From: a virus
Virus record (IMG/VR): IMGVR_UViG_3300035661_000169
Location: 1-37,533 of that record
Reading direction: 5' to 3' (one strand)
DNA: 37,533 nt
The notes under the pieces were generated by a model. It worked only from the letters and a program-made list of their open reading frames with translations. It ran no database searches and was not told the origin of the DNA. Below are positions 18,372 through 26,627 of the stretch, one piece after another (the stretch's first letter is position 1; every line of letters starts with the position of its first letter). The position numbers and the translations under genes are program-made.

Positions 18372-19318
18372 AACGCCCAGCATCGCAGTACTACTGGGGC
18401 GACTGGCGGCGCGACACGGCGCTACAGGCTTGCTCCATTGCAGCGCGCGGCCTATGGCACGAGATGAACTGCCTCATGCACGACTGCGAGCCCTACGGCC
18501 ACTTGCTGGTCGGCAGCGCACCGATGCTGCCGCCGCAGTTGGCCCGCCTGGTCGGCATCACGGCGAAGGAATGCGCCACGCTGATGAGAGAGCTGGAGCA
18601 GGCCGGGGTATTCAGTCGGACCGACGAAGGCACGATCTTCAGCCGCCGAATGGTGCGCGATGAAGCCCTCCGGGAGCGCCGCGCGAACGGGGGTCAGGCC
18701 GGCGCGGAGCACGGCGTGAAGGGCGCCGAGCACGGAAAGAAGGGGGGTAGGCCGCGACAGTCAGAGGGGGGTTCGGAAACCCCCCTTACTGCCGACAAAC
18801 AACCCCCCCCTGCATTTGCATCTGCATCTGCAGAAGATAAGACAGAGGAACACCACCCCCCTGGAGGGTCGGACGACGACGACACCGAAACCCTGGGCAA
18901 TCCCACGGCCTACGGCGCGGTGACGATGGCCCTCCGCAAGGCCGGCATAGCCCGAGCAAACCCCGGGCACCAGGGCTTTCGGATGCTGGTCGACGCGGGG
19001 GTGACGACCGAGGAGTTCCTGGGCTACGTCGAGGCAGCGAAGAAGGCCGACGACCCGTTCCGCTACCTCGTGGCCACCGTCGCCAAGGAGCGAGAGCGCG
19101 CCAAGGAATCCGCCGGCAAGGTGCTGCGCGGCAGCGTGACGCAGGCCGACCCGCTCGCCTGGCGCAAGTCCGACCGCGGCATTCGCGCCATGGCCCGCCA
19201 AGTCGGCGCCGGGAATCCCCGCGACGGCGAGAGCTACGCCGAGTACGAGGCCCGCGTCGTCGCCTCCTGGCGCCGCGCCGGAGAGCCCACACCGCAACCC
19301 GCAACGGAGGCCGCATGA
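18368..19318 (+). CDS. phage replication initiator (O-like)
   Basis: 316 residues from a TTG start with a strong GGAGGAGGGGG just before it. The N-terminal winged-helix-like region (SQYYWGDWRRDTALQACSIA, GLWHEMNCLMH, LARLVGITAKECATLMRELE) is typical of phage replication proteins that load on the origin; a hydrophilic linker (about 110-175) precedes a C-terminal DnaT/O-like helical part (FRYLVATVAKERERAKE). The start overlaps the cII stop. The origin may lie within this gene, but no iterons were identified by eye. Confidence 0.8.
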   Translation: MKRPASQYYWGDWRRDTALQACSIAARGLWHEMNCLMHDCEPYGHLLVGSAPMLPPQLARLVGITAKECATLMRELEQAGVFSRTDEGTIFSRRMVRDEALRERRANGGQAGAEHGVKGAEHGKKGGRPRQSEGGSETPLTADKQPPPAFASASAEDKTEEHHPPGGSDDDDTETLGNPTAYGAVTMALRKAGIARANPGHQGFRMLVDAGVTTEEFLGYVEAAKKADDPFRYLVATVAKERERAKESAGKVLRGSVTQADPLAWRKSDRGIRAMARQVGAGNPRDGESYAEYEARVVASWRRAGEPTPQPATEAA

Positions 19319-19836
19319 GCACCGAAACCGCCGACGCCGGCACAGCCGCGAAGGGCGCCGCGAAGTCGATCCGCCAGCGCGTCCGTGAGGCAGCGAGCCC
19401 GCCCGAGGACAAGGCCCAGCGCATCGGCGGCTGCGAGGCCTACGGGTGCCCATGCCGCGGCAGCGTCGACCTCGGCAGCGGGGGAAAGTTCTTCTGCCAG
19501 TGGCATGCCTGGGCCGACCCGAGCGCTTGGGCCGACGTGACGGCATCGCTCGAGCAGCACCGCTGGCTGATCGACCACATCGAAGAGCTTCAGCGCCTCT
19601 ACGCGAAGCCGTCGAAAGGTGCGCCATGGATCCGCGTGGCCGAGACCTACTGGCGCGAGCAGCCGGAGATGATGCCGACGCCGGTGGAGCGGACGAACTG
19701 GAACTTCTACCTCTGGCGGCTGCGCGAGGAGCTGGCGCACCGCTGCGGGCTGCGCAAGGAGCGGCCGGTGGCGCGCAAGCCTGAGCGCGAGAGCTGGGGA
19801 CCGGTGCAGCGAGTGGAGGTCGACGAGCATGCTTGA
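19315..19836 (+). CDS. zinc-finger-like hypothetical protein
   Basis: 173 residues with a metal-binding cluster CEAYGCPCRG...FFCQWHA (C-x4-C-x-C...C-x2-H), the remainder helical with Trp/Arg-rich segments (WRVAETYW, NWNFYLWRLREEL). Overlaps the replication gene by four bases. It may be a helicase loader or DNA-binding factor by position; not shown. Confidence 0.7.
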   Translation: MSTETADAGTAAKGAAKSIRQRVREAASPPEDKAQRIGGCEAYGCPCRGSVDLGSGGKFFCQWHAWADPSAWADVTASLEQHRWLIDHIEELQRLYAKPSKGAPWIRVAETYWREQPEMMPTPVERTNWNFYLWRLREELAHRCGLRKERPVARKPERESWGPVQRVEVDEHA

Positions 19837-20089
19837 CGAGACCACCGCGACCTACGCCGAAGGCTTCGATGCCGGCGAGCGCCAGGCCTTTGCGGACCGC
19901 ACGAACGAGCGGCGCGGATTGCCCCTCCACCAAGCCAGCACCGAGTGGCAGCGGGGGTTTCACGACGGCTACAGGCCGCGCACGAGGCGCTGGGCGCAGG
20001 GCTGGCGTGACACCTCTGGGGCGCTCGTTTCTTCCTGCCAACGCGCCGACGCCGTTGGTTCACCCGAGTTGACTGGAGCGAACACCTGA
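19829..20089 (+). CDS. small hypothetical protein
   Basis: 86 residues, MLDETTATYAEGFDAGERQA, then WQRGFHDGYRPRTRRWAQGW, with repeated G-F-D-A-G / G-F-H-D-G-Y elements. The start overlaps the preceding gene by 8 bases and the stop overlaps the next ATG. Function unknown. Confidence 0.65.
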   Translation: MLDETTATYAEGFDAGERQAFADRTNERRGLPLHQASTEWQRGFHDGYRPRTRRWAQGWRDTSGALVSSCQRADAVGSPELTGANT

Positions 20090-20556
20090 TGCCCGCCAAG
20101 AACAAAACCCCCAACGCGATTCGGGGCTCATGCTTCGACGCGGTTCGCATGCGCGACCTTCGCCCGGCGCTAAGCCGCGGCGCGATGAAGAAGCACGAGA
20201 TCGCCATGCTGTGGCGTGTGTCGGAGCTGACAGCGCAGCACGTCCTTGGCCGGCTCAGGCAGTCCGGCGAAATATGCAAGCTGTGGACGAACGAGCGCGT
20301 CGTGCTGTGGATGCTGCCCGCGGACTTGCCTGCCGCCAAAGCCATGGTCGAGGCGATCAAGCGGGAGGCATTCAAGGCCAAGCGTCAGCGCAGCAACGCC
20401 AGGCACTACCTGAAGCGCAACGGCATTGACCCCGGCGCGCTGGAGTCTGACGACACGGACGAACTGCCCGTGAAACGCACGATTTGCCCAGCCGGGGCGC
20501 CGCTTCCGTTCGAGGTGACGGCAGCGCGCAGTGCGTTCGAGTGGAGGCCGGCGTGA
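20089..20556 (+). CDS. helix-turn-helix-containing hypothetical protein
   Basis: 155 residues. KKHEIAMLWRVSELTAQHVLGRLRQSGEI resembles a winged helix (DNA-binding) and is followed by a basic helix (KRQRSNARHYLKRNG). Its stop overlaps the GTG start of the RusA-like gene. It could be a replication or regulatory accessory factor. Confidence 0.65.
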   Translation: MPAKNKTPNAIRGSCFDAVRMRDLRPALSRGAMKKHEIAMLWRVSELTAQHVLGRLRQSGEICKLWTNERVVLWMLPADLPAAKAMVEAIKREAFKAKRQRSNARHYLKRNGIDPGALESDDTDELPVKRTICPAGAPLPFEVTAARSAFEWRPA

Positions 20557-20975
20557 TCACGAACATCGCTTTCACCGTGCCTGGGGAGCCACAAGGGAAA
20601 GGGAGATGTCGCGTCGGCAAGAGCGGCGGCCATGCGCGGATGTTCACGCCGGCCAAGACCGTGGCGTATGAAGGATTGGTTGCGATGGCAGCACAAACCG
20701 CGATGGGCTCAGGTATCCCGTTTTCCGGGCCGCTGGCCGTCGAAATCGAGGCAGTCCATACCGTACCAGCGTCATGGTCGAAAAAACGCAGGAACGACGC
20801 TTTAAGCGGTTTGCTGCATCCGACCGTCAAGCCGGACATCGACAACATCGCCAAGGCCATCGCGGACGGCGGCAACGGCGTTGCGTGGGTGGACGACAAG
20901 CAAATTGTGAAGCTGGCGATGTTGCGGCGCTATGGTGAAACGCCCGGCGTGCTGGTGCGGGTAGCGCAACTGTGA
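20553..20975 (+). CDS. rusA: RusA-like Holliday-junction resolvase
   Basis: 140 residues from a GTG start with GGAGG upstream. FTVPGEPQGKGRCR at the N-terminus and PTVKPDIDNIAKAIADG followed by WVDDKQIVKLAM carry the conserved aspartates and Lys of RusA endonucleases (D-x-D-N..K, and D-D-x-Q). Cuts four-way junctions during phage recombination or before packaging. Confidence 0.9.
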   Translation: MITNIAFTVPGEPQGKGRCRVGKSGGHARMFTPAKTVAYEGLVAMAAQTAMGSGIPFSGPLAVEIEAVHTVPASWSKKRRNDALSGLLHPTVKPDIDNIAKAIADGGNGVAWVDDKQIVKLAMLRRYGETPGVLVRVAQL

Positions 20976-20988
20976 GGATGGAGGCGGG

Positions 20989-21357
20989 ATGAAGCGAGAC
21001 GCGGTAGATTTCCAAGCCATTCCAGAGCGCCAGCTATGCATACATGCGCGGCTAGAAAATTGGGGCAGGGCCAACAACAGCCCGACATCCGGCGCATGTT
21101 CGCCGATGTTCAGGCTTTACCGCAGCGATGAGGTGTGGCATGCCCCGGAACCGTCCATACCCGTAGACCGAGCAGACGCCGCCAAGATCGCCAAAGGAGT
21201 GCGCGAGCTGCCAGAACCGCACATGCGGGCATTGGGCTGGTTCTACGTTACGCCAGGCTCGCCGATGAAGATAAGGCGCGTGATCGGTTGCACTGCTGAA
21301 GCGCTAGCCCGCTATGTGCTGGACGGCAGGACGATGCTGATCAATCGAATGATTTGA
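20989..21357 (+). CDS. probable Q-type late regulator (sigma-70 region-4-like)
   Basis: 122 residues. The C-terminal half ELPEPHMRALGWFYVTPGSP, IRRVIGCTAEALARYVLDGR resembles the helix-turn-helix of late regulators of the Q/RinA/ArpU kind. It ends 3 bases after the start of a strong promoter and just ahead of a leader with an intrinsic terminator, the same order as lambda Q, PR' and tR'. Role inferred from that context. Confidence 0.65.
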   Translation: MKRDAVDFQAIPERQLCIHARLENWGRANNSPTSGACSPMFRLYRSDEVWHAPEPSIPVDRADAAKIAKGVRELPEPHMRALGWFYVTPGSPMKIRRVIGCTAEALARYVLDGRTMLINRMI

Positions 21358-21382
21358 CGAACATTTGACGCCGCGATATACA
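21354..21382 (+). promoter_or_regulatory. late promoter (PR'-like)
   Basis: -35 TTGACG (21354-21359), exactly 17 bases, -10 TATACA (21377-21382). It directs the late operon beginning with the small terminase gene. The -35 overlaps the stop codon of the regulator gene upstream. Confidence 0.75.
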
Positions 21383-21462
21383 ATCGCCCCAACTTGCGAG
21401 CACTAGCACAGGCGAGCCCATCCATTCTGGAGGCGGCGCCGACAGCGCTAGACCGTGAGTCG

Positions 21463-21486
21463 AAGCCTCCGCAATGGGGGCTTTTT
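21463..21486 (+). terminator. intrinsic terminator in the late leader (tR'-like)
   Basis: Stem AAGCCTCC / GGGGGCTT (8 bp, one G-T) with a five-base loop GCAAT and a T run. It lies about 75 bases downstream of the late promoter and 55 bases before the terminase gene, so late transcription must read through it, consistent with antitermination. Confidence 0.8.
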
Positions 21487-21540
21487 GCTTTGTGCACCGC
21501 AGCGACTTGGCGCGCATCGCCATGACTGCCGAGAGGCCCC

Positions 21541-21924
21541 ATGTTCACGCAAGAGAAAGCGGACGCAGTTTGTGCGTTGGTCGCTGAAGGCGAAAGCCTG
21601 CGAAAAGCCTGTGAGTCGGTCGGGATGAAGCATCCGACGTTCCTGTTGTGGTGCGATCAGAATCAAGCGCTGGCTGACCAATACACGCGCGCACGCTCTG
21701 TGGGCGCTGACATTGAGTTTGAAGGCCTGCAAGAGTTGGCCGATGAGCCGCCAGAGAAGACCGCCAGCGGCAGCGTGGATGCTGGCTGGGTGGCTTGGCA
21801 GCGGAACAGGATCGACGTGCGCAAGTGGTCGCTTTCAAAGAAGGCGCCAAAGAAGTACGGCGACAAGGTGGATCTGACGCACAGCGGCGGCGACAAGCCG
21901 GTTGAGTTCCGTTGGCTGAAGTAG
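21541..21924 (+). CDS. terS: terminase small subunit
   Basis: 127 residues. N-terminal helix-turn-helix (ADAVCALVAEGESLRKACES, VGMKHPTFLLWC) of the type found in phage terminase small subunits, and a C-terminal KKAPKKYGDKVDLTHSG motif common to this family. It recognises the packaging site on phage DNA. Confidence 0.88.
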   Translation: MFTQEKADAVCALVAEGESLRKACESVGMKHPTFLLWCDQNQALADQYTRARSVGADIEFEGLQELADEPPEKTASGSVDAGWVAWQRNRIDVRKWSLSKKAPKKYGDKVDLTHSGGDKPVEFRWLK

Positions 21925-23198
21925 TCATCCCGTACAAGCCGCGGGAGGCCTTCGAGAGTTACCACGACAGCGACAGGCGCTTTTGCTTGACCGTCGCACA
22001 TCGCCGGGCTGGCAAGACTGTTGCGCGCATCAACAAGCTGATCCGGGCGGCTGCGAGTTGTGAGAAGCAGGCGCCCAGGTTTGGCTATCTTGCCCCGTAC
22101 TACATCCAGGCGAAGGACATCGCTTGGGCCTACCTGAAGCATTACACCGCGCCGATCATGCAGGCGGTTGGCGGAAAGCCGAACGAATCGGAGTTGTCGG
22201 TGCAGTTCGGGCACAACGGCGCGCAGATCAGGCTTTACGGGGCCGAGAACGCAGAGCGACTGCGGGGCTTGTACTTTGACGGCTTGGCGGCGGACGAAGC
22301 CCAGGACATCGCCCCGAGCGCGCTGACGCAAGTAATCATGCCCGCGCTTTCGGACCGCCAGGGATGGCTTGACCTGAGCGGGACTCCGAAAGGCTGGGCA
22401 AACCTGCTTGGCGCGACATACAAGCGCGCAAGGGACGACCCCGAATGGTTCGTTCAAGTGCTGAAGGCCAGCGAGACCGGACTGATATCGCGCGACGAGC
22501 TAGAACGGTTGCGGCGCTCGATGCCTGAAAACGAGTACTTGCAAGAGTTTGAGTGCAGCTTTGATGCGGCCATCACTGGCGCCTACTACGCCAAAGAACT
22601 GCAGCGCGCCGAAGAAGAAGGGCGCATCACATCGGTCCCGCATGACCCGATGTTGCAGACTCACACGGCGTGGGACTTGGGTGTCTCGGATAGCATGTCA
22701 ATCTGGTTCATGCAGGTGGTTGGCCGCGAGATTCGCATCATCGACTACCTAGAGGCCCAAGGACACGGGCTGGACTACTACGCGCATGAACTGCGCAAGA
22801 AGCCATACCTATACGGCAAGCACTACGGCCCTCACGACATCCGGGTTCGAGAACTCGGAAGCGGCAAGAGCCGTTGGGAAATCGCCAGGGGGCTTGGAAT
22901 CACGTTCAACGTGGTCAAGCAGATTCCAGTGACTGATGGCATGAACGCTGTTCGCATGACGCTGCCGCGCTGCTACTTCGACGCCAAGAAATGCGCAGTC
23001 GGGATTGATGCGCTAAGGCAGTACCGAGAAAAGTTCGATGAGAAGCGAGGCATTGCACTTGGCCCGCTTCACGACTGGACGAGTCACGCGGCCGACGCTT
23101 TCCGGTATCTGGCGATTGGCCACACCGATCCGCAGCCCAGGCGCTCGGATGACGACGAAGACGAATACGCACCCAGCTCGCACGGATGGATGGGGTAA
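21912..23198 (+). CDS. terL: terminase large subunit (ATPase-nuclease)
   Basis: 428 residues from a TTG inside the small-subunit gene. ATPase: AHRRAGKTVARI is Walker A, GLAADEAQDIAPSA is Walker B with the catalytic Glu, and LSGTPKG is the coupling motif. Nuclease: TAWDLGVSDSMSIWF holds the first Asp and HAADAFRYLAIG the last one. It packages DNA into the prohead through the portal. Confidence 0.95.
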   Translation: MAEVVIPYKPREAFESYHDSDRRFCLTVAHRRAGKTVARINKLIRAAASCEKQAPRFGYLAPYYIQAKDIAWAYLKHYTAPIMQAVGGKPNESELSVQFGHNGAQIRLYGAENAERLRGLYFDGLAADEAQDIAPSALTQVIMPALSDRQGWLDLSGTPKGWANLLGATYKRARDDPEWFVQVLKASETGLISRDELERLRRSMPENEYLQEFECSFDAAITGAYYAKELQRAEEEGRITSVPHDPMLQTHTAWDLGVSDSMSIWFMQVVGREIRIIDYLEAQGHGLDYYAHELRKKPYLYGKHYGPHDIRVRELGSGKSRWEIARGLGITFNVVKQIPVTDGMNAVRMTLPRCYFDAKKCAVGIDALRQYREKFDEKRGIALGPLHDWTSHAADAFRYLAIGHTDPQPRRSDDDEDEYAPSSHGWMG

Positions 23199-23201
23199 AC
23201 G

Positions 23202-23336
23202 ATGGATCCGGTTGCAATCGTAATTGTGCTGTTCCCCATCGCCGCGGGGCTGTTGGGCTTCATGTGTGGCGTCTGGTACGGCGAGGCAAAAGCCGCCGAA
23301 GAGTCCACGGCAAGAGCATTCCAGAAAATCGAATGA
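23202..23336 (+). CDS. 44-residue single-span membrane protein
   Basis: MDPVAIVIVLFPIAAGLLGF forms one membrane segment; the C-terminal half is charged (YGEAKAAEESTARAFQKIE). Its stop overlaps the next ATG (ATGA), which makes it a credible small gene. Confidence 0.6.
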   Translation: MDPVAIVIVLFPIAAGLLGFMCGVWYGEAKAAEESTARAFQKIE

Positions 23337-23668
23337 AGCCAGGAACCATCGCGCACGGCCCGTCATCGCTTCGGGTGACGTTCAGCCTCATGGTGCCGGT
23401 GAACATCCGCGGCCATGTGCGCGAGATCACCAGCGTCAACACTCCGCATAGCGAGCGCCGCAAGGGTCACGCATCGGCGCTGATGCGCAAGGTGTGCGGC
23501 CAGGCCGACAGTGAGCGCATGACGTTGGTTTTGCAAGTGAACCCTTACGACGAATGCCCAATGACAAAGCGCGACCTGATGCGCTGGTATGGGGCGTTTG
23601 ACTTCAAGCCCATCCAGGCCGATCCGCTGGTGATGGCGCGACCGCCGAAAACCATTCTCAATGGCTGA
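23333..23668 (+). CDS. GNAT-like acetyltransferase-fold protein
   Basis: 111 residues starting MKPGTIAHGPSSLRVTFSLM. The segment SERRKGHASALMRKVCGQAD matches GNAT motif A (R/Q-x-x-G-x-A), followed by a strand LVLQVNPYDECPMTKRDLM and FDFKPI typical of the fold. Its position between terminase and portal is a known location for such small proteins in P22-like phages; substrate unknown. Confidence 0.65.
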   Translation: MKPGTIAHGPSSLRVTFSLMVPVNIRGHVREITSVNTPHSERRKGHASALMRKVCGQADSERMTLVLQVNPYDECPMTKRDLMRWYGAFDFKPIQADPLVMARPPKTILNG

Positions 23669-25781
23669 AAAGACCACCGGACAAGCCGCCGAAGACCTCC
23701 TGAAAGAGGCTCGGGACAGGCTCGCCATGTGCATCCGCCACTCCGACGATGACCGTAAGGAAGCCGCTGAGGACTTCCGGTTCATCGCCGGTAAGCAGTG
23801 GCCCGAGGACATGCGCCAGCTCCGCGAGGTGGAGAAGCGCCCGGTCCTGATCATCAATAAGCTGCCAGCGTTCGTGCACCAGGTCATCAATGACCAGCGC
23901 ATGAACCGGCCGAGCATCAAGGTGCACCCGGTAGACGACGGCGCGGATGAGGACATTGCTGGCGTCATTCAAGGCATGGTGCGGTACATCGAGTACAACT
24001 CGAACGCGGATGTCTGCTATGACACGGCAGTGAGCCACGCGACCATCGGCGGGTTCGGTTACTTCCGCCTCGGCACGGACTACGAAAGCCCCGAGAGCTT
24101 CGATCAGGAGATCAAGTTTCGCCGGGTGCAAAACCCGTTCTCGGTGTACATGGACCCGTTCAGCATGGAGCCAGATGGATCTGACCAGCGGTTTTGCTTC
24201 ATCACCGAGCTGCTAAACAAAGAAGAGTTCAAGCGCTCATACCCTGATGCAGACACAGCAAACTTCGACACGCTGACGGTGGGTTCCGGTGACTCTGCCA
24301 TCATCTGGATCAGCGAGGATTCGGTGCGGATCGCCGAGTACTACAAGATAAAGAGCACTGCCGACACGCTGGTTCGCCTGCAAGACGGTCGCGACGTGTT
24401 CAAGAGCGACATGCAGCCCGGAGACCTTCCGATGCTGGGTGACGACGGCTTGCCCAAGGAGCGTGCCAGCGAGAAGAACAAGGTCTGTTGGTACAAGATC
24501 ACCGGCCGCGAAATCCTTGAAGAAACCGAGATTCCCTGCAAGTGGATTCCGGTTTTCCCGGTCTACGGCGATGAGCAGATCGTGGATGGCAAGATTCAGC
24601 GCAACGGCATGGTGCGATTCGCCCGTGACCCGCAGCGCATGTACAACTTCTGGATGACTTCAGCGACCGAAGAGGTAAGCCTGCGTCCCAAGGCTCCATA
24701 CATTGGCGCAGTGGGTCAATTCGAGACGGCAAAAAAGGACTGGAAGCAAGCGAACGTCAAGAGCTTGCCGTTCCTCGAATACGACCCGATCACTGTCGAT
24801 GGCACGATGGCCCCGGCCCCCCAGCGTCAGCAGATGGCCGACGTGCCAACGGGTGTTCTCGCCATGGCGATGCACGCTAGCGACAACATCAAGGCCACTA
24901 CGGGCATTTTCGACGCCTCCCTTGGGGCGCAGGGCAACGAGACATCAGGTCGGGCGATCACGGCACGTCAGCGCGAAGGCGACACGGCGAACTTCCACTT
25001 TGCCGACAACCTCGCCCGAACCATCCGCCACGCTGGCCGGTGCATCGTCAACATGCTGCCGAAGGTGTACGACACGCCTCGAATCGTTCGCGTGCTGGGC
25101 GAAGACGACAAGATGGACATGCGCCAGGTCAATGCACCGTTGCCGCCTGAAAAGCAAGAGTACGACGAGCAACGTCAGGCCATCAAAACTGTCGAGAACG
25201 ACCTCACGGTCGGCAAGTACGATGTGACCATTGGTGTCGGCCCGAGCTACAACACCAAGCGCGCCGAGTTTGTCGATGCTGCCATGCAGTTGGGCCAAAG
25301 CGCCCCGCAAATATGGCAAGCGGCTGGCGACCTGATCGTTCGCGGCATGGACTGGCCCAAGGCCGAAGAGATTGCCGACCGCATCAAGCGCACGATACCG
25401 CCTCAGATTCTTGGCCCGGATGGCGAGGAAGGCCAGCAACAGCAGTTGCCGCCGCAAGTCATCGCCGCGCTTCAGCAGGCCAGCACCGAGATTCAGCAGT
25501 TGCAGGAAGCCCTGCAAAAGTCTGAAAGCGGCATGGCTGTAAAAACGCTTGAGGGCCAGATCAAGGCGCACCTTGCCGATATCCAGCAGCAGACCGCTGT
25601 TCAAGTCGCGCAGATCAACGCAGAGAGCCGCCAAGACGTTGCCGAACTCACCGGCATGGTGCAGCTCCTGCTACAGAAAATGCAGCCACCTCCGCAGCTA
25701 GCGGGGGCAGTCGCAGAAGACCTATCCCAAGATGAACAGCAAGAGGATCCGCAAGGGGCCTCACCTGTTTCTGGGGCCTAA
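23661..25781 (+). CDS. portal protein (P22 gp1-like)
   Basis: 706 residues (P22 portal is 725). The N-terminus MAEKTTGQAAEDLLKEARDR and FIAGKQWPEDM, KRPVLIINKLPAFVHQVIND are hallmarks of P22-type portals; the C-terminus is Gln-rich and helical (EIQQLQEALQKSE, QAQ), likely the barrel. Start overlaps the preceding gene by 8 bases. It forms the dodecameric DNA entry ring. Confidence 0.93.
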   Translation: MAEKTTGQAAEDLLKEARDRLAMCIRHSDDDRKEAAEDFRFIAGKQWPEDMRQLREVEKRPVLIINKLPAFVHQVINDQRMNRPSIKVHPVDDGADEDIAGVIQGMVRYIEYNSNADVCYDTAVSHATIGGFGYFRLGTDYESPESFDQEIKFRRVQNPFSVYMDPFSMEPDGSDQRFCFITELLNKEEFKRSYPDADTANFDTLTVGSGDSAIIWISEDSVRIAEYYKIKSTADTLVRLQDGRDVFKSDMQPGDLPMLGDDGLPKERASEKNKVCWYKITGREILEETEIPCKWIPVFPVYGDEQIVDGKIQRNGMVRFARDPQRMYNFWMTSATEEVSLRPKAPYIGAVGQFETAKKDWKQANVKSLPFLEYDPITVDGTMAPAPQRQQMADVPTGVLAMAMHASDNIKATTGIFDASLGAQGNETSGRAITARQREGDTANFHFADNLARTIRHAGRCIVNMLPKVYDTPRIVRVLGEDDKMDMRQVNAPLPPEKQEYDEQRQAIKTVENDLTVGKYDVTIGVGPSYNTKRAEFVDAAMQLGQSAPQIWQAAGDLIVRGMDWPKAEEIADRIKRTIPPQILGPDGEEGQQQQLPPQVIAALQQASTEIQQLQEALQKSESGMAVKTLEGQIKAHLADIQQQTAVQVAQINAESRQDVAELTGMVQLLLQKMQPPPQLAGAVAEDLSQDEQQEDPQGASPVSGA

Positions 25782-25811
25782 GTTTCCAACAACCACTTGC
25801 CGGGTAGCGGC

Positions 25812-26567
25812 ATGACCATGAGCACTGAAGAAACCAACGTCCAGCCGGCGGAGACGCAAAACCAGCCCGATACCACGCAAACCGCCCCGGAAGTCGTGAC
25901 CCCGGAAGTCGATACGCAGCAGACCGAAGCGCCGGCAGAGTCCAAAGAGGACGACGCCGATAAGGCGCGGAAAGCTATGCAGCGCCGCATCGACAAGCGA
26001 ACCGCCGATGTCTACCGGGAGCGTGCTGAGAAAGAGCAGCTTCAGCGGGAATTGGCGGACCTGAGAGCCCGCGCAAGTGGGCAGCCTGAGCAACAAACAC
26101 AGCAAGTCGACCCCTACGCGCTGGCGCGAGAAATCGCCCAGATGGAGAAGGTCAACGACAAGGCCAACGGCATCGCCAAGGACGGCGAAAAGCGGTTCCC
26201 TGACTTCAAGGACGCACTGGTGACGGTGGCCGAAGAAGCGGGGCAGCTTTTCGACTCCAAAGGCAAGCCAACGGCCATCGGTGACGCGATCCTGGACGCG
26301 GACGACCCCGCTGCACTGCTGCACTACCTGGGCAAAAACCCAGACCTGGCTGCTGAACTGCAAGGGCTTTCACCGGCACAGCTTGGCCGACGCATCGGGC
26401 GCATGGAAGCCCAAATGTCATCCTCGCCGCAGCCAAAACCGGTCAGCAAAGCGCCTGACCCCGCACGGCCCATTGCAGCTACGCAATCCGCCAAGAACCC
26501 GGCCAATATGTCCATGGCCGAGTACGAAGCGATGCGCAGGGCGCAAGGGGCTCGCTGGGCTCGATAG
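25812..26567 (+). CDS. scaffolding protein
   Basis: 251 residues from ATG 25812 (MTMSTEETNVQPAETQNQPD); ATG 25818 is an alternative. Acidic, Gln/Pro-rich N-terminus, a charged coiled-coil stretch (KAMQRRIDKRTADVYRERAE), and a basic C-terminus (MSMAEYEAMRRAQGARWAR) like the coat-binding tail of scaffolds. It lies between portal and coat genes, the expected place; P22 scaffold is 303 residues. Confidence 0.85.
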   Translation: MTMSTEETNVQPAETQNQPDTTQTAPEVVTPEVDTQQTEAPAESKEDDADKARKAMQRRIDKRTADVYRERAEKEQLQRELADLRARASGQPEQQTQQVDPYALAREIAQMEKVNDKANGIAKDGEKRFPDFKDALVTVAEEAGQLFDSKGKPTAIGDAILDADDPAALLHYLGKNPDLAAELQGLSPAQLGRRIGRMEAQMSSSPQPKPVSKAPDPARPIAATQSAKNPANMSMAEYEAMRRAQGARWAR

Positions 26568-26587
26568 CTTTACTGACCTCCGCAACA

Positions 26588-26611
26588 GAACCGCTCTCGG
26601 GCGGTTTTTTC
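26588..26611 (+). terminator. rho-independent terminator between scaffold and coat genes
   Basis: AACCGC / GCGGTT stem with a TCTCGG loop and six T. It probably tunes the scaffold:coat ratio by partial termination or protects mRNA ends; the coat gene start is 17 bases on. Confidence 0.8.
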
Positions 26612-26627
26612 GTTTCTGAGGTCCATC

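Noticed and set aside
18060-21357. Integrase or excisionase gene near the tRNA-like sequence
   Set aside because: No protein with the R..H..R..Y tyrosine recombinase or serine recombinase signature was seen; the tRNA-like gene is intact and not a divided att site.
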